Shown: positions 15,390-24,213, counted from the first letter of the stretch. The stretch: DNA of 38,480 nucleotides from Actinomycetes bacterium (GCA_021820665.1 JAKADK010000020.1:1-38480), one strand, 5' to 3'. Numbers and translations: made by a program. The notes: generated from the sequence alone by a model not told the origin.

Positions 15390-16978
15390 TGAGCCCCAGG
15401 CCCGGATTCGTGCTGGAGGTGGACCGGTCGACACCACCCACGCTGTTCTGGCACGGCGAGCGGTTCACGCTGGAGAAGCTGCCCGAGGGCAGCCGGGTCG
15501 TCTACGCCCCCGAGCCGCGACAGCCGCTCGCCGATCCGGTGGGAGCCATCCGTCATGCGCTCGACCATCCCCACGGGGACAGCGCGCCCCTGCGTGACCT
15601 GCTCCGACCGGGTATGCGCCTCACCATCGCCTTCGACGACATCTCCCTGCCACTCCCCCCCATGGAACGACCCGACATCCGCCAGATGGTGATCGAGGAG
15701 GTGCTCGACCGTGCCGCCTCCGCCGGCGTCGACGACGTCGAGCTCATCGTGGCGCTCGCCCTCCACCGCCGGATGACCGAGGCCGAGCTGCGCCACGCCA
15801 TCGGCGACCGTGTCTACGATGCCTTCGCCCCGAACGGCCTGCTCACCCAGCACGACGCCGAGGACCCCGCGGCGCTGGTGCATCTCGGCCGGACCGAGCA
15901 GGGGGAGGACGTCGAGATCAACCGGCGGGCCGCCGAAAGCGACCTCCTCGTCTACGTCAACATCAACCTCGTGGCGATGGACGGCGGTCACAAGAGCGTC
16001 GCCACCGGCCTGGCCAGCTACCGGAGCCTCCGCCACCATCACAACCCCGAGACCATGCGTCGGAGCCGTTCGTTCATGGACCAGCACCACTCCGAGCTCC
16101 ACTCGTCGAACTGGCGGATGGGCCGGCTCATCGCCGCCAGCGGCATCCGGGTGTTCCAGATCGAGACCACCCTCAACACCGACACCTTCCCCCACCAGTT
16201 CGGCTTCCTCCAGAAGCGCGAGTGGGAGTGGGGGACCAAGGACCGACTCGGCTACCTGGGGCTCTCCCAGGTGCTTGACCGGACGCCCCCCCGCCTGGCC
16301 CGCCAGGTCTTCCACTCCATCCGGGCCCCCCACCGCATGACCTCCGTCCAGGCCGGCGAGGTCGAGGCCGTGCACGCCGTCACCACCGCCGAGGTGTGGC
16401 GCCAGCAGGGCGTCGCGGTCGAGGGCCAGACCGACATCCTGACCATGGGTCTTCCCTACATCAGCCCGTACAACGTCAATTCGATCCTGAACCCGATCCT
16501 CGTCGCCTGCCTGGGGCTCGGGTACTTCTTCAACCTCTATCGGGGAAAGCCGCTCGTCCGGGAAGGCGGGGTCGTCATCATGAGCCACCCCACGCCCTGG
16601 GAGTTCCATCCCGTCCACCACCCCAGCTACATCGACTTCTTCGAACAGGTCCTGAGCCAGACGACAGATCCGGTGGAGATAGCAAAGACCTACGAGGAGT
16701 CCTTCGCCACCGACCCGTGGTACGTGCACCTCTACCGGACGGGCCATGCCTACCACGGCGTGCACCCGTTCTACATGTGGTACTGGTGCGCCCACGCGCT
16801 CTCCCACCTCGGCGCCGTGATCGTGGTCGGGGGCCACGCTCCCGCGGTACGCCGGCTCGGCTTCCGGCCGGCTTCCTCCATGGCCGACGCCCTCGAGATG
16901 GCCTCCGACGTCGTCGGCCGGTCTCCGACCCTCACCCACCTCCACGCCCCGCCCATCCTCATGGCCGACGTGCAATGA
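15389..16978 (+). CDS. LarA/lactate-racemase-like protein (DUF2088 family)
   Basis: The protein has 529 residues, longer than lactate racemase LarA (about 425). Its N-terminal region matches LarA-type folds: IAFDDISLPLPP, the helix DIRQMVIEEVLDRAASAGVDD, an ALHRRMTEAEL histidine motif (about 127), LLTQHDAED, and GGHKSVATG (about 198-206). In LarA the corresponding Lys holds the nickel-pincer cofactor and histidines act in hydride transfer. Lys and His appear to be kept here, so a cofactor-dependent 2-hydroxy-acid or similar isomerisation is possible. No larB, larC or larE gene is in the window. Its place between an alcohol dehydrogenase and an acyltransferase suggests a lipid-type hydroxylated substrate. 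The next ATG overlaps its stop (ATGA). Confidence 0.82.
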   Translation: MSPRPGFVLEVDRSTPPTLFWHGERFTLEKLPEGSRVVYAPEPRQPLADPVGAIRHALDHPHGDSAPLRDLLRPGMRLTIAFDDISLPLPPMERPDIRQMVIEEVLDRAASAGVDDVELIVALALHRRMTEAELRHAIGDRVYDAFAPNGLLTQHDAEDPAALVHLGRTEQGEDVEINRRAAESDLLVYVNINLVAMDGGHKSVATGLASYRSLRHHHNPETMRRSRSFMDQHHSELHSSNWRMGRLIAASGIRVFQIETTLNTDTFPHQFGFLQKREWEWGTKDRLGYLGLSQVLDRTPPRLARQVFHSIRAPHRMTSVQAGEVEAVHAVTTAEVWRQQGVAVEGQTDILTMGLPYISPYNVNSILNPILVACLGLGYFFNLYRGKPLVREGGVVIMSHPTPWEFHPVHHPSYIDFFEQVLSQTTDPVEIAKTYEESFATDPWYVHLYRTGHAYHGVHPFYMWYWCAHALSHLGAVIVVGGHAPAVRRLGFRPASSMADALEMASDVVGRSPTLTHLHAPPILMADVQ

Positions 16979-18084
16979 TCCCGGCCCGCCACGGCACCGC
17001 GCGTACACCCGGGGCGCCCCCGTCGGCCCGCCTCGCCCCGCGGCGCACCGTCCGGTCGGCAGCCGCTCTGGAGACGTCGCGCCGCACGGGAGGACCACCG
17101 GGTGCCGGCCGCCCCTTCGGACCCGCCCGCCTCCTGTCCCGGCTCGGTCGCGCGCGCTTCCCGCTCGCCGCTCCGAACTGGCCCGGATCCGTACCGCGAC
17201 CGGCACCGGACCGACGCACCGGCCTCGCCTACGACACCGCATGGTCGCGCCGGTACCCGGCTCGCCTGGCACGCGCGGTCCTGACGGACAACGTGACCCG
17301 GCCCCTGGCCCGCCTCCTGGCCGATCCCGAAGTGGTCGGTGACGAGATGCTCCGGACCATCGACGGCCCCGTGATCTTCGCCGCCAACCACGCCAGCCAC
17401 GTCGACACCCCCCTCCTGCTCAGTTGCCTTCCCCTGCCGTTCCGGCACCGGACCGTGGTCGCGGCTGCCGCCGACTACTTCTTCGACCGGCGATGGAAGG
17501 CCGCCGTGTGGTCGTTCGTTCTCGCCGCCATCCCCATCGAGCGGACCAGGGTGAACCGCCGGTCGGCCGAGCTCGCCACCGAGCTCCTGGCCGATGGCTG
17601 GAACCTCATCATCTTCCCGGAGGGCGGGCGATCTCCGGACGGCTGGGGACAGCCCTTCCGCGGGGGAGCAGCCTACCTGTCCGTCCGGGCGGCGGTGCCC
17701 GTGGTCCCGGTGCACCTGGCGGGGACCCGAGCGCTCCTCCCCAAGGGAGGAGGCGGCATCCGCCGGCGCCCCACCACGGTCAGCTTCGGCTCACCCCTCC
17801 GGCCGGCCGGCGGGGAAGATGCCCGCCGCTTCGCCACCCGGATCGAATCGGCCGTCGCCGTCCTCGCCGCCGAGGCGAACGGCGGGGACTGGTGGACCGC
17901 CCGGCGGGAGGCCGCCCGGCAGGAGACGCCGGCGCTCCAGGGTCCTGACGCCCCCGCGTGGCGGCGCTCGTGGGCGCTGCCGACCGGGAGGCCAGCCGCC
18001 GGGAACCGTGTCACGCAGGATCGCGTAACCCCGGGCGGCTCCTGGCCGGCGGGCCGGTGGCGACGCAGCCGGTCAACTACCTGA
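16975..18084 (+). CDS. PlsC-type 1-acylglycerol-3-phosphate acyltransferase
   Basis: The protein has 369 residues. The acyltransferase core has the catalytic NHASHVD (about 138-144) and the phosphate-binding FPEGGRS (about 213-219), both canonical for the PlsC/LPLAT family, followed by VPVVPVHLAGT. About 100 N-terminal residues are Arg/Pro/Ala-rich and probably disordered, and the C-terminal 50 are also low complexity. It should transfer an acyl chain to a lysophospholipid or related acceptor. It ends the operon; its last 8 bases overlap the end of the convergent gatD gene. The true start could be further in, but ATG 16975 is coupled to the upstream stop. Confidence 0.88.
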   Translation: MIPARHGTARTPGAPPSARLAPRRTVRSAAALETSRRTGGPPGAGRPFGPARLLSRLGRARFPLAAPNWPGSVPRPAPDRRTGLAYDTAWSRRYPARLARAVLTDNVTRPLARLLADPEVVGDEMLRTIDGPVIFAANHASHVDTPLLLSCLPLPFRHRTVVAAAADYFFDRRWKAAVWSFVLAAIPIERTRVNRRSAELATELLADGWNLIIFPEGGRSPDGWGQPFRGGAAYLSVRAAVPVVPVHLAGTRALLPKGGGGIRRRPTTVSFGSPLRPAGGEDARRFATRIESAVAVLAAEANGGDWWTARREAARQETPALQGPDAPAWRRSWALPTGRPAAGNRVTQDRVTPGGSWPAGRWRRSRSTT

Positions 18085-18853
18085 CGAGCGACGACCATGC
18101 CGGCCGGCGGGAGGCCGACGCGGCCAGACGCTCGGCCCGCCATGCCTCGACCTCGACGTCGTCCACTGTGGCCAGCGGCTCTTCGGATCCCAACGCCCAG
18201 CCCAGCAAGAGGTCGGCCAGGTGCGGGTTGCGCGCCAGCACCGGTCCGTGGAGATAGGTGCCGACCACCCGGCCGGACCACGCGCCTTCGCTCCGGCCGG
18301 CTCCGCCATTGCCGCGTCCGCGCACGACCCGCGCCAGGGGTGCCGCACCCCGGCCGAGCATCGTCGTCCCCGCGTGGTTCTCGAAGCCCGTCAGCGGGGG
18401 AAGCCGTACCCCACCGGGCAGCATCGGTGCGGTCGGGCTCGCCTCGGCCAGGAGCTCACCCACCGCCCTCGACCCCGCCCCCTTCACCGTCTCCACGTCG
18501 AGGAGCCCGAGGCCCCGGATCGGTGCTCCCCCGGCATCCGGAAACGACCGCCCGAGCAACTGATAACCGGCGCACACGCCCAGCACGGCGGCGCCCTGCC
18601 TGACGGCGCCGGCGAAGGTGTCGTCTCCGCCGAGCAGCTCGGCTGCCCTCACCTGGGGTCCGTCCTCCCCGCCCCCGATGCAGTAGATGTCGGCCGCCGG
18701 CAGCCGATCGGTCGAGACCGCCTCCACCAGGGAAACGTCGATCCCCCGCCAGGCAGCCCGGCGAGCAAGGACCATCCCGTTGCCGCGATCGCCGTAGGTG
18801 CCGAGCAGATCGGGGAAGACCGTCACGACGGTGAGGCGCAACCTGGCGGTCAC
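18077..18853 (-). CDS. gatD: GatD, glutaminase subunit of lipid II isoglutaminyl synthase
   Basis: The protein has 258 residues and is a CobB/CobQ-like class I glutamine amidotransferase. The nucleophile Cys is in LGVCAGYQLLG (about 91-101) and the catalytic His in GTYLHGPVLARNP. The opening TVVTVFPDLLGTYGDRGN matches GatD proteins, which hydrolyse glutamine and pass ammonia to MurT. The complex amidates the D-glutamate of lipid II stem peptides in the cytoplasm. The ATG overlaps the MurT stop by four bases, supporting a complex. The C-terminal 15 residues are low complexity. Confidence 0.93.
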   Translation of the reverse strand: MTARLRLTVVTVFPDLLGTYGDRGNGMVLARRAAWRGIDVSLVEAVSTDRLPAADIYCIGGGEDGPQVRAAELLGGDDTFAGAVRQGAAVLGVCAGYQLLGRSFPDAGGAPIRGLGLLDVETVKGAGSRAVGELLAEASPTAPMLPGGVRLPPLTGFENHAGTTMLGRGAAPLARVVRGRGNGGAGRSEGAWSGRVVGTYLHGPVLARNPHLADLLLGWALGSEEPLATVDDVEVEAWRAERLAASASRRPAWSSLVR

Positions 18854-20274
18854 GGAGCGACCGGCAGTCGGGCGAAGGCCGTGTAGTTCCCGACGAAGTC
18901 GACGCGGGGGACACCGGCTCCCCGGGCACGCCCGGCGGCGTGCTCCAGCGCGGCGCCGCTATCGGGGGCGGTCACGTGGTCCACGCCGGCGTAGTGAAGC
19001 CTCACGGCCAGGTCTCGAGCCCGTTCGCCGGTCGCCACCACCCACCGGCCGCGTAGGCGTTCGAAGGGGACGTCCCAGAGCCAGCTGGTGTCGAGCCCGT
19101 CGGCCGTCCTGGCGTTGATGGCCAGGACGACGGGCACCGGTGGGTCCTCCACCTCGTCGAGCAGGTCGAAGATGGCAGCCCACCCTGCCGGGTTCTTCGC
19201 CAGCAGCCGCCTGACGGCGACACCCCGCCAGTCCACCGTGCCGAAACGCCCACCGACCTCCTCCACCTCCCGCATGGCAGCGAGTGCGGTGCGACATCCG
19301 ACGGCCATCACGCCCGGGTCACCCACCGCGCGCGGTTCGAGGAACACGGCCGCTGCCACCGCCGCCATGGTGGCATTGGCGACGTTGAAGCCACCGGGGA
19401 GCGCCAGCTCGACCGGCGTCCGGACCTCTCCGTCCTGGACGAGGTCCCGCCCGTCGGTCCACACCGAAGGGGTCGGCCGGGCGAAGGTGCAGCGGGCGCA
19501 GCGCCATCCCTCGCCGACGGGACGTTGGAGGGAGCCGCCGCATCGGGGGCAGCCCACGGAGTCTTCGTCCCACACCTGACCAGCTCCGACCCAGACCACC
19601 ACGGGAGCGGCCTCAGCCGCCCACACCACCAGCGGATCGTCCGCATTAGCCACCACCACCGCACCGCCTCCGACCCGGTTCGACGCCTCGACCACCGGGG
19701 CATCGCCGGGGTTCCGCGCACGGCTCCGCACGGCGTCCAGCGCCGACCTCCAGCGCTCGGCGACCAGCCGGACCTCGGCGATCCGGTCCAACTGGTCCCG
19801 TGACAGGTTCAACAGCACCACGATTACCGGGTCGGTGGCGGAGACCAGCTGCCCGAGATAGCTCTCGTCCACCTCCAGGGCGGCGGTGGGCGACCACCGC
19901 TCGCTCAGCGCGGCGACGTGTCCCTCGGGCATGTTCGCTCCCGTGACGTTGGTCACCGGAGGCACGACCGACGACATGGGGCCACCGGGCGTCCCCGGCG
20001 ACCCCAGGGCGGCGGCGAGCAACCTCGTCGTCGTCGTCTTCCCGTTGGTCCCCGACACCAGTGCTACCCGTCGGCCAGCGGAGAGCGCACGCAGGAGGTC
20101 GGGCGCGATCGCCAGGCCGACCCGCCCGCCGAGAACGGTGCCCTGACCGAACCGCGTGGCCCGTACCAACCGGTTCGCAGCCACCACCCCCCGGACGGCC
20201 AGGCCCGATCGCAGCCCGAGCCGCTGGCTTCCCCGACCCTCCTTCCCCTCAGGGCCGACGCCGGGCCCCCTCAT
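18850..20274 (-). CDS. murT: MurT, Mur-ligase subunit of lipid II isoglutaminyl synthase
   Basis: The protein has 474 residues. It has the Mur ligase P-loop SGTNGKTTTTR (74-84), the central domain, and a Cys4 zinc ribbon (CPRC...CARC, about 243-263) that is specific to MurT-type proteins. The C-terminal DUF1727 domain contains LLAKNPAGW. With GatD it activates the D-Glu carboxylate of lipid II by phosphorylation and amidates it to D-isoglutamine. ATG 20274 is used; the first 20 residues are Gly/Arg-rich and the natural start could be slightly downstream. It lies 10 bases after the HAD-PlsC gene in the same direction. Confidence 0.93.
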   Translation of the reverse strand: MRGPGVGPEGKEGRGSQRLGLRSGLAVRGVVAANRLVRATRFGQGTVLGGRVGLAIAPDLLRALSAGRRVALVSGTNGKTTTTRLLAAALGSPGTPGGPMSSVVPPVTNVTGANMPEGHVAALSERWSPTAALEVDESYLGQLVSATDPVIVVLLNLSRDQLDRIAEVRLVAERWRSALDAVRSRARNPGDAPVVEASNRVGGGAVVVANADDPLVVWAAEAAPVVVWVGAGQVWDEDSVGCPRCGGSLQRPVGEGWRCARCTFARPTPSVWTDGRDLVQDGEVRTPVELALPGGFNVANATMAAVAAAVFLEPRAVGDPGVMAVGCRTALAAMREVEEVGGRFGTVDWRGVAVRRLLAKNPAGWAAIFDLLDEVEDPPVPVVLAINARTADGLDTSWLWDVPFERLRGRWVVATGERARDLAVRLHYAGVDHVTAPDSGAALEHAAGRARGAGVPRVDFVGNYTAFARLPVAP

Positions 20275-20284
20275 TCGGGCGCCC

Positions 20285-21673
20285 TCATCCGGACGGCATG
20301 GCCCGGGCGATCTCGTCGGCCGACGGGCGGTATCGGACGCGGGCCTGCGGTGGGAGCAGGGAAGTGATGATCGCCATCAGGCGTTCCGTCGCCTCCGTCG
20401 GGTCGTCCCGATCGAACCTGATCGGGGGACCGATGCGGACGCGCACCGGCAGAGGGCGGAGCGGCGAGCCCAGCTGGGGCACCTTCGCCGACCGAGGCCA
20501 GACCGCCTCGGTCCCCCAGAGACCGATCGGCACCACCGGGGCTCCGATGGCCATCGCCAGGCGGACAGTCCCGGTCTTCCCAACCAGCACCGGATCGAAG
20601 AACGCCTCGCCGCGCGGAATGGTCCCCTGAGGGAGGACGAGGACGGCGTCGCCCGCCTCGAGTGCCGCGGAGGCGTCGGCCATGGGCGACGTCGTCCCGC
20701 CGGTCCGATCCACGGGGATACCACCCAGGGCCCTCGCCAAGGGTCCCACCACCGGGGCTTCGAAGATCTCCCGCTTGGCCAGAAATCGGACCGGTCGGCC
20801 CATGCGGGCTGCCACGATGCCCAGAGGCGCCACGTCGAAGTAGCTGCGATGGTTGGCCGCCAGGAGGACCGGCCCCGAACCGGGGATGTGGCCCAGCCCC
20901 TCGATGTCGAAACGGACCCCGGGGAATGCTCCCGGACGGAAGAGGTGACGCAGCGCGTGGTACGGCTCGCAGCCAAGCAGGGACGGCACGCCCGGCGGTC
21001 GCTCCCACGACTCGATCGGCCATCTCCGGATCGCCGCCACCACCGCCAGCCGGGGATCGGGGTTCAGCGCGTGGGGATGGCCGATCGAGTCGAGAAGTGG
21101 CACGTCGAAGACACTGTCGGAGTACGCATGCGACGCCGCTGCGTCGACACCGGCCTCTCGGCACCACTGTCGGACAGCCCACCACTTTCCGGCGCCCCAG
21201 ACGAACCGCCCTTCCAGGCGGCCAGTGAAGCGGCCGCCTGACACCTGGTAACGGGTGGCGATGACATCGTCAATCCCGAAGGCACTGGCGAACGGGGTCA
21301 CGAGCTCCGCCGGTGAGGTGGTGGCCAGCACCAGCTGCCGGCCTGCTGCTCGGTGCTCAGCCAACGCTCGGCGGGCATAGGGTGCGACGAGGGCCATCAG
21401 GGCCGGCACCGCCCGCTCTCCCGCGGCGAGCGTTGCCTCGGCGGCACGGCCTCGCATGGCGAGCACCGCCAGGCGCGCGAGCCCGATCGACGGCACGGTC
21501 TCCCCGAATCGATCGTAGAACCGGTAGAGGTGGCGGTCGCCTGGCAGGTGCGCACCGGCGTCGAGCACGCCGCCCTCCACCATCGCCGCATGGAGCACCG
21601 GCCCACTCGCGCACCTCAGGAGCGTTCGGTCCAGGTCGACGAAGACGGCACTGCGAGAGGACGCCACGGCCAC
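20285..21673 (-). CDS. HAD-IB hydrolase fused to PlsC-type acyltransferase
   Basis: The protein has 462 residues. Residues 1-215 are a HAD-IB domain with canonical motif I (VDLDRTLL), motif II around LVLATTSPAEL, and SHAYSDSVFDVPLLDSIG as the metal-binding loop. Residues 255-440 are an acyltransferase with NHRSYFD (about 267-273). The block that is usually FPEGTR reads LPQGTIPRG, with Gln for Glu. The fusion is common in actinobacteria and is thought to act in phospholipid synthesis or remodelling. It is upstream of murT/gatD in one transcription unit, linking lipid and peptidoglycan genes. The gene is divergent from the lysR gene, with 222 bases between. Confidence 0.9.
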   Translation of the reverse strand: MAVASSRSAVFVDLDRTLLRCASGPVLHAAMVEGGVLDAGAHLPGDRHLYRFYDRFGETVPSIGLARLAVLAMRGRAAEATLAAGERAVPALMALVAPYARRALAEHRAAGRQLVLATTSPAELVTPFASAFGIDDVIATRYQVSGGRFTGRLEGRFVWGAGKWWAVRQWCREAGVDAAASHAYSDSVFDVPLLDSIGHPHALNPDPRLAVVAAIRRWPIESWERPPGVPSLLGCEPYHALRHLFRPGAFPGVRFDIEGLGHIPGSGPVLLAANHRSYFDVAPLGIVAARMGRPVRFLAKREIFEAPVVGPLARALGGIPVDRTGGTTSPMADASAALEAGDAVLVLPQGTIPRGEAFFDPVLVGKTGTVRLAMAIGAPVVPIGLWGTEAVWPRSAKVPQLGSPLRPLPVRVRIGPPIRFDRDDPTEATERLMAIITSLLPPQARVRYRPSADEIARAMPSG

Positions 21674-21740
21674 ACGCTACCCGGCTCCAACCAGGTGGAT
21701 CGTCGGCGCCGGCCCTCGACCGCAACAGACCCCGGACGCG

Positions 21741-21817
21741 GTGAAGGGACCGCCGGGGGGGTTGGCGATCCCTTCACACTGACACGACAAGGAACGGAGG
21801 GGGGGTTCCTGATCCCT
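21741..21817. promoter_or_regulatory. Two G-tract hairpins with a repeated core, between HAD-PlsC and lysR
   Basis: GTGAAGGGA (21741-21749) pairs with TCCCTTCAC (21769-21777), and AGGAAC (21790-21795) pairs with GTTCCT (21805-21810). The two share a direct repeat GGGGGGGTTnnnGATCCCT (21755-21773 and 21799-21817), so each loop has a run of seven G. It may be a regulatory or transcript-end structure. There is no coding potential here. Confidence 0.45.
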
Positions 21818-21853
21818 GTGGTCGTAGGACCATTATGACCATCCCGATGGTAT

Positions 21854-21886
21854 CTGTCAAACAGCTATTACCGATATCTGTTATCG
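21854..21886. promoter_or_regulatory. Candidate LysR-type operator boxes and promoter
   Basis: In an AT-rich stretch just before lysR, CTGT-CAA-ACAG (21854-21864) and CGATA-TCTGT-TATCG (21872-21886) are perfect interrupted inverted repeats. LysR regulators typically bind such dyads near their own start, here 9 bases from the ATG. The AT content contrasts sharply with the surrounding sequence. Confidence 0.5.
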
Positions 21887-21895
21887 TTCTAAGCG

Positions 21896-22819
21896 ATGGA
21901 GCTCCGACATCTCCAGGCACTGGTCGCCGTCAGCGACTTCGGCACGTTTTCGGCAGCGGCCGAGCGACTGGGCACGGTGCAGTCGAACGTCTCCGCCCAT
22001 GTCGCCCGTCTCGAGCGTGAGCTGCACGTCACGCTGTACGACCGCGCCACCGGACGGTTGACCGAGGAAGGCCTCATCGTCGTGGCGCGGGGTCGCCGAG
22101 CGCTCACCGAGCTCGACGCCATGGCCGCCGACGTCGCCGCCTGCCGCGACGAGGTGACTGGGACCGTCCGGGTCGGCATGATCGGGACGACCGCCCGTTG
22201 GCTTGTCCCTCATCTCCTGGCCCGGAGCGGCGTGGACCATCCCCACCTTCGGCTCGTCATCGCCGAAGGGACGACCACCGCGCTCGAGCCGCAGCTGGCC
22301 GGTGGCCAGCTCGACCTCGCAGTGCTCAACCTTCCGGTGCCGGGCAAGGACCTGACGGCGAGGCCGCTTTTCGACGAGGAGCTCGTGCTCGTCGTGCCGG
22401 AGGACCATCCCCTCCTCCGTGCCCCCCAACCCGTTCCGCTCGCGACACTGGCCGAGCTCACCTTGCTCCTCCCCGTCAGCGGCACGGCGTTCCGGGACGA
22501 GCTCGATGCCGCCATGCGGCCGGCCGGCATCGAGCTGCACCCGAGCGCCGAGATCGACGGCCTCCGGCTCATCGCCTCGCTCACCTTCGAGGGGTACGGC
22601 CCGGCGATTCTCCCCGCCACCGCCATCCCCGGGTTCCTTCGGAACCGGTTCCGGCCTGTCCACGTCGAGGGGCTCCCCCGGCGCAGGGTCGGCGTGGCCC
22701 AGCGAAGCCGCGGGATCCCCTCGGCGCCCATGCGCGCCTTGGTGACGCTCCTCTACGACGTGGTTCGCACCCAACGAGACCTGCCGCCGGGTCTGCACGC
22801 CGAACCACGCCGGGAGTGA
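21896..22819 (+). CDS. LysR-family transcriptional regulator
   Basis: The protein has 307 residues. The N-terminal winged helix-turn-helix is typical (MELRHLQALVAVSDFGTFSA, then AAERLGTVQSNVSAHVARLE). The rest is a periplasmic-binding-protein-like effector domain (TVRVGMIGTTARWLVPHLLA, later EDHPLL). It is a full-length LTTR. It lies divergent to the HAD-PlsC/murT/gatD unit and upstream of the lipoprotein hydrolase gene, so either could be its target. The effector is unknown. Confidence 0.93.
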   Translation: MELRHLQALVAVSDFGTFSAAAERLGTVQSNVSAHVARLERELHVTLYDRATGRLTEEGLIVVARGRRALTELDAMAADVAACRDEVTGTVRVGMIGTTARWLVPHLLARSGVDHPHLRLVIAEGTTTALEPQLAGGQLDLAVLNLPVPGKDLTARPLFDEELVLVVPEDHPLLRAPQPVPLATLAELTLLLPVSGTAFRDELDAAMRPAGIELHPSAEIDGLRLIASLTFEGYGPAILPATAIPGFLRNRFRPVHVEGLPRRRVGVAQRSRGIPSAPMRALVTLLYDVVRTQRDLPPGLHAEPRRE

Positions 22820-22898
22820 CGGGCAACGACCACGACGCTGGACGTTGGCGATCAACCCGGTGTGCGAGCGCACGAGGCCGCGCATAACCTCACCAACC

Positions 22899-24167
22899 AT
22901 GCGCCGACCCCGTTCGCTCCGCCATCCTGACCCCACGCGTCCACGCGCGATCTCCAGCCGCATCCCCCACATCCCCCGCATCCCTACCGGCCCGGTGCGC
23001 CGTCGCTCCGGCATACCTCTTGTCCTGGGGGCATGCCTGGCCGTGTGCCTGACGGCCTGCGCCCCGGTGGACACCGGGTACTCGCCGAGCGGCACGACCG
23101 ACGTCTACCACGCCACGACGATGTACTCGGTGAACGGTCCCTACGCCGCCGGGACCGCCCGCTACACCATGCCCGACGGCGACCAGATCCAGGTCTGGTA
23201 CCCGGTCGCACCGTCCGCGGTCGTCGGCAAGGCGACCTACACCTACACCATCAAGTCATGGCTCCCCGCATCCCTGGCCGACAACCCCGTCCTGGCCAAG
23301 CTGCCCGACGCCGTGCCGACCGACTCCTACCTGGACGCGCCGATCGACACGAGCACCGCGGCGAGCGGCGATCCCGCCGGGAAGTACCCCGTCGTCCTCT
23401 TCAACGAAGGCTTTGGCTCCTATCCACAGCAGTCGACCTTCCTCACCGACCACCTGGCGACGTGGGGGTTCGTGGTCGCCGCCCCCAACGATCCGAGCAC
23501 CGACCTCGAGGCGGTGCTCACGGGGAAGGCGACGCCCAGCGTTGCCGCCGACCTTCCCTACCTCGATGCTGCGCTCGCGTACCTCCAGACGCAGGCCCGT
23601 ACCCCCGGATCCCGCTTCTACCACCTCCTCGACTTCACGAAGGTCGGCGTCGTCGGGCACTCGCTCGGTGGCGGTGCCGCCATCACGATGGCCGGGAACC
23701 CACTTGTGAAGACCTATGCCGCCCTGGCGCCAGCACCGGGTAGCGTGCCCACCACCCACAAGCCCGGCCTCGTCATGTACGGGACCGCCGACACGATCGT
23801 CCCTCCACCGAGCGTCCGAAGCCTCTACGCCCGGCTGCCGACGCCCAAACGCCTCATCGCCATCGACGGCGCCGGGCACAACGTCTTCGACGACATCTGC
23901 ACGATCCATAGCGGGACCCACCGCCTCGCGTCCGACCTCCGGGCACTTGGGAGCGCCGGAGGTGGCCTGGCCGAGCTGTCGACCCTGGCCACCAACGGGT
24001 GCTTCGCTCCCGACGTCGACCCGACGTTGGCGTGGCCGCTCATCGAGCAGGCCGTCACCGCCCAGATGCGCTACGGCCTGGGGATCGACCACACGAGCGC
24101 GGGGCTGAGCGCCGGCCTCGACCACGCCTTCCCGGGCGTCACCGCGACGTATTCCCAGGATCCCTGA
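22899..24167 (+). CDS. Lipoprotein alpha/beta hydrolase (platelet-activating-factor acetylhydrolase/cutinase-like)
   Basis: From ATG 22899 the protein has 422 residues. A long basic start leads to a hydrophobic signal and lipobox (GACLAVCLTAC), so it should be lipid-anchored outside the membrane. The catalytic triad is visible: Ser in GHSLGGG, Asp in YGTADTIVP, His in GAGHNVF. NEGFGSYPQQSTFLTDHLAT followed by GFVVAAPND resembles the dienelactone-hydrolase-like and PAF-acetylhydrolase group, which includes polyester hydrolases. The ester substrate is unknown. An upstream ATG at 22845 is in frame but would put 18 unrelated residues before the signal. TAACCTCACCAACC directly before the ATG suggests a leaderless or short leader. 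Confidence 0.85.
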   Translation: MRRPRSLRHPDPTRPRAISSRIPHIPRIPTGPVRRRSGIPLVLGACLAVCLTACAPVDTGYSPSGTTDVYHATTMYSVNGPYAAGTARYTMPDGDQIQVWYPVAPSAVVGKATYTYTIKSWLPASLADNPVLAKLPDAVPTDSYLDAPIDTSTAASGDPAGKYPVVLFNEGFGSYPQQSTFLTDHLATWGFVVAAPNDPSTDLEAVLTGKATPSVAADLPYLDAALAYLQTQARTPGSRFYHLLDFTKVGVVGHSLGGGAAITMAGNPLVKTYAALAPAPGSVPTTHKPGLVMYGTADTIVPPPSVRSLYARLPTPKRLIAIDGAGHNVFDDICTIHSGTHRLASDLRALGSAGGGLAELSTLATNGCFAPDVDPTLAWPLIEQAVTAQMRYGLGIDHTSAGLSAGLDHAFPGVTATYSQDP

Positions 24168-24193
24168 AGGGGACCCCCTGGGCATTCCCAGGT

Positions 24194-24213
24194 CCCGTCA
24201 GTTCGCTGACGGG
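24194..24213. terminator. Hairpin with UUCG loop between convergent genes
   Basis: CCCGTCAG-TTCG-CTGACGGG is a perfect 8-base stem with a very stable tetraloop on the plus strand, 26 bases after the hydrolase stop. It also contains the last codons of the opposing yqgE gene. There is no T tract, so it may be a terminator of the actinobacterial no-tail type. Confidence 0.5.

Noticed and set aside
15134..17272. Minus-strand frame of 712 codons
   Set aside because: It is a shadow of the LarA-like and PlsC genes; high GC lengthens antisense frames.
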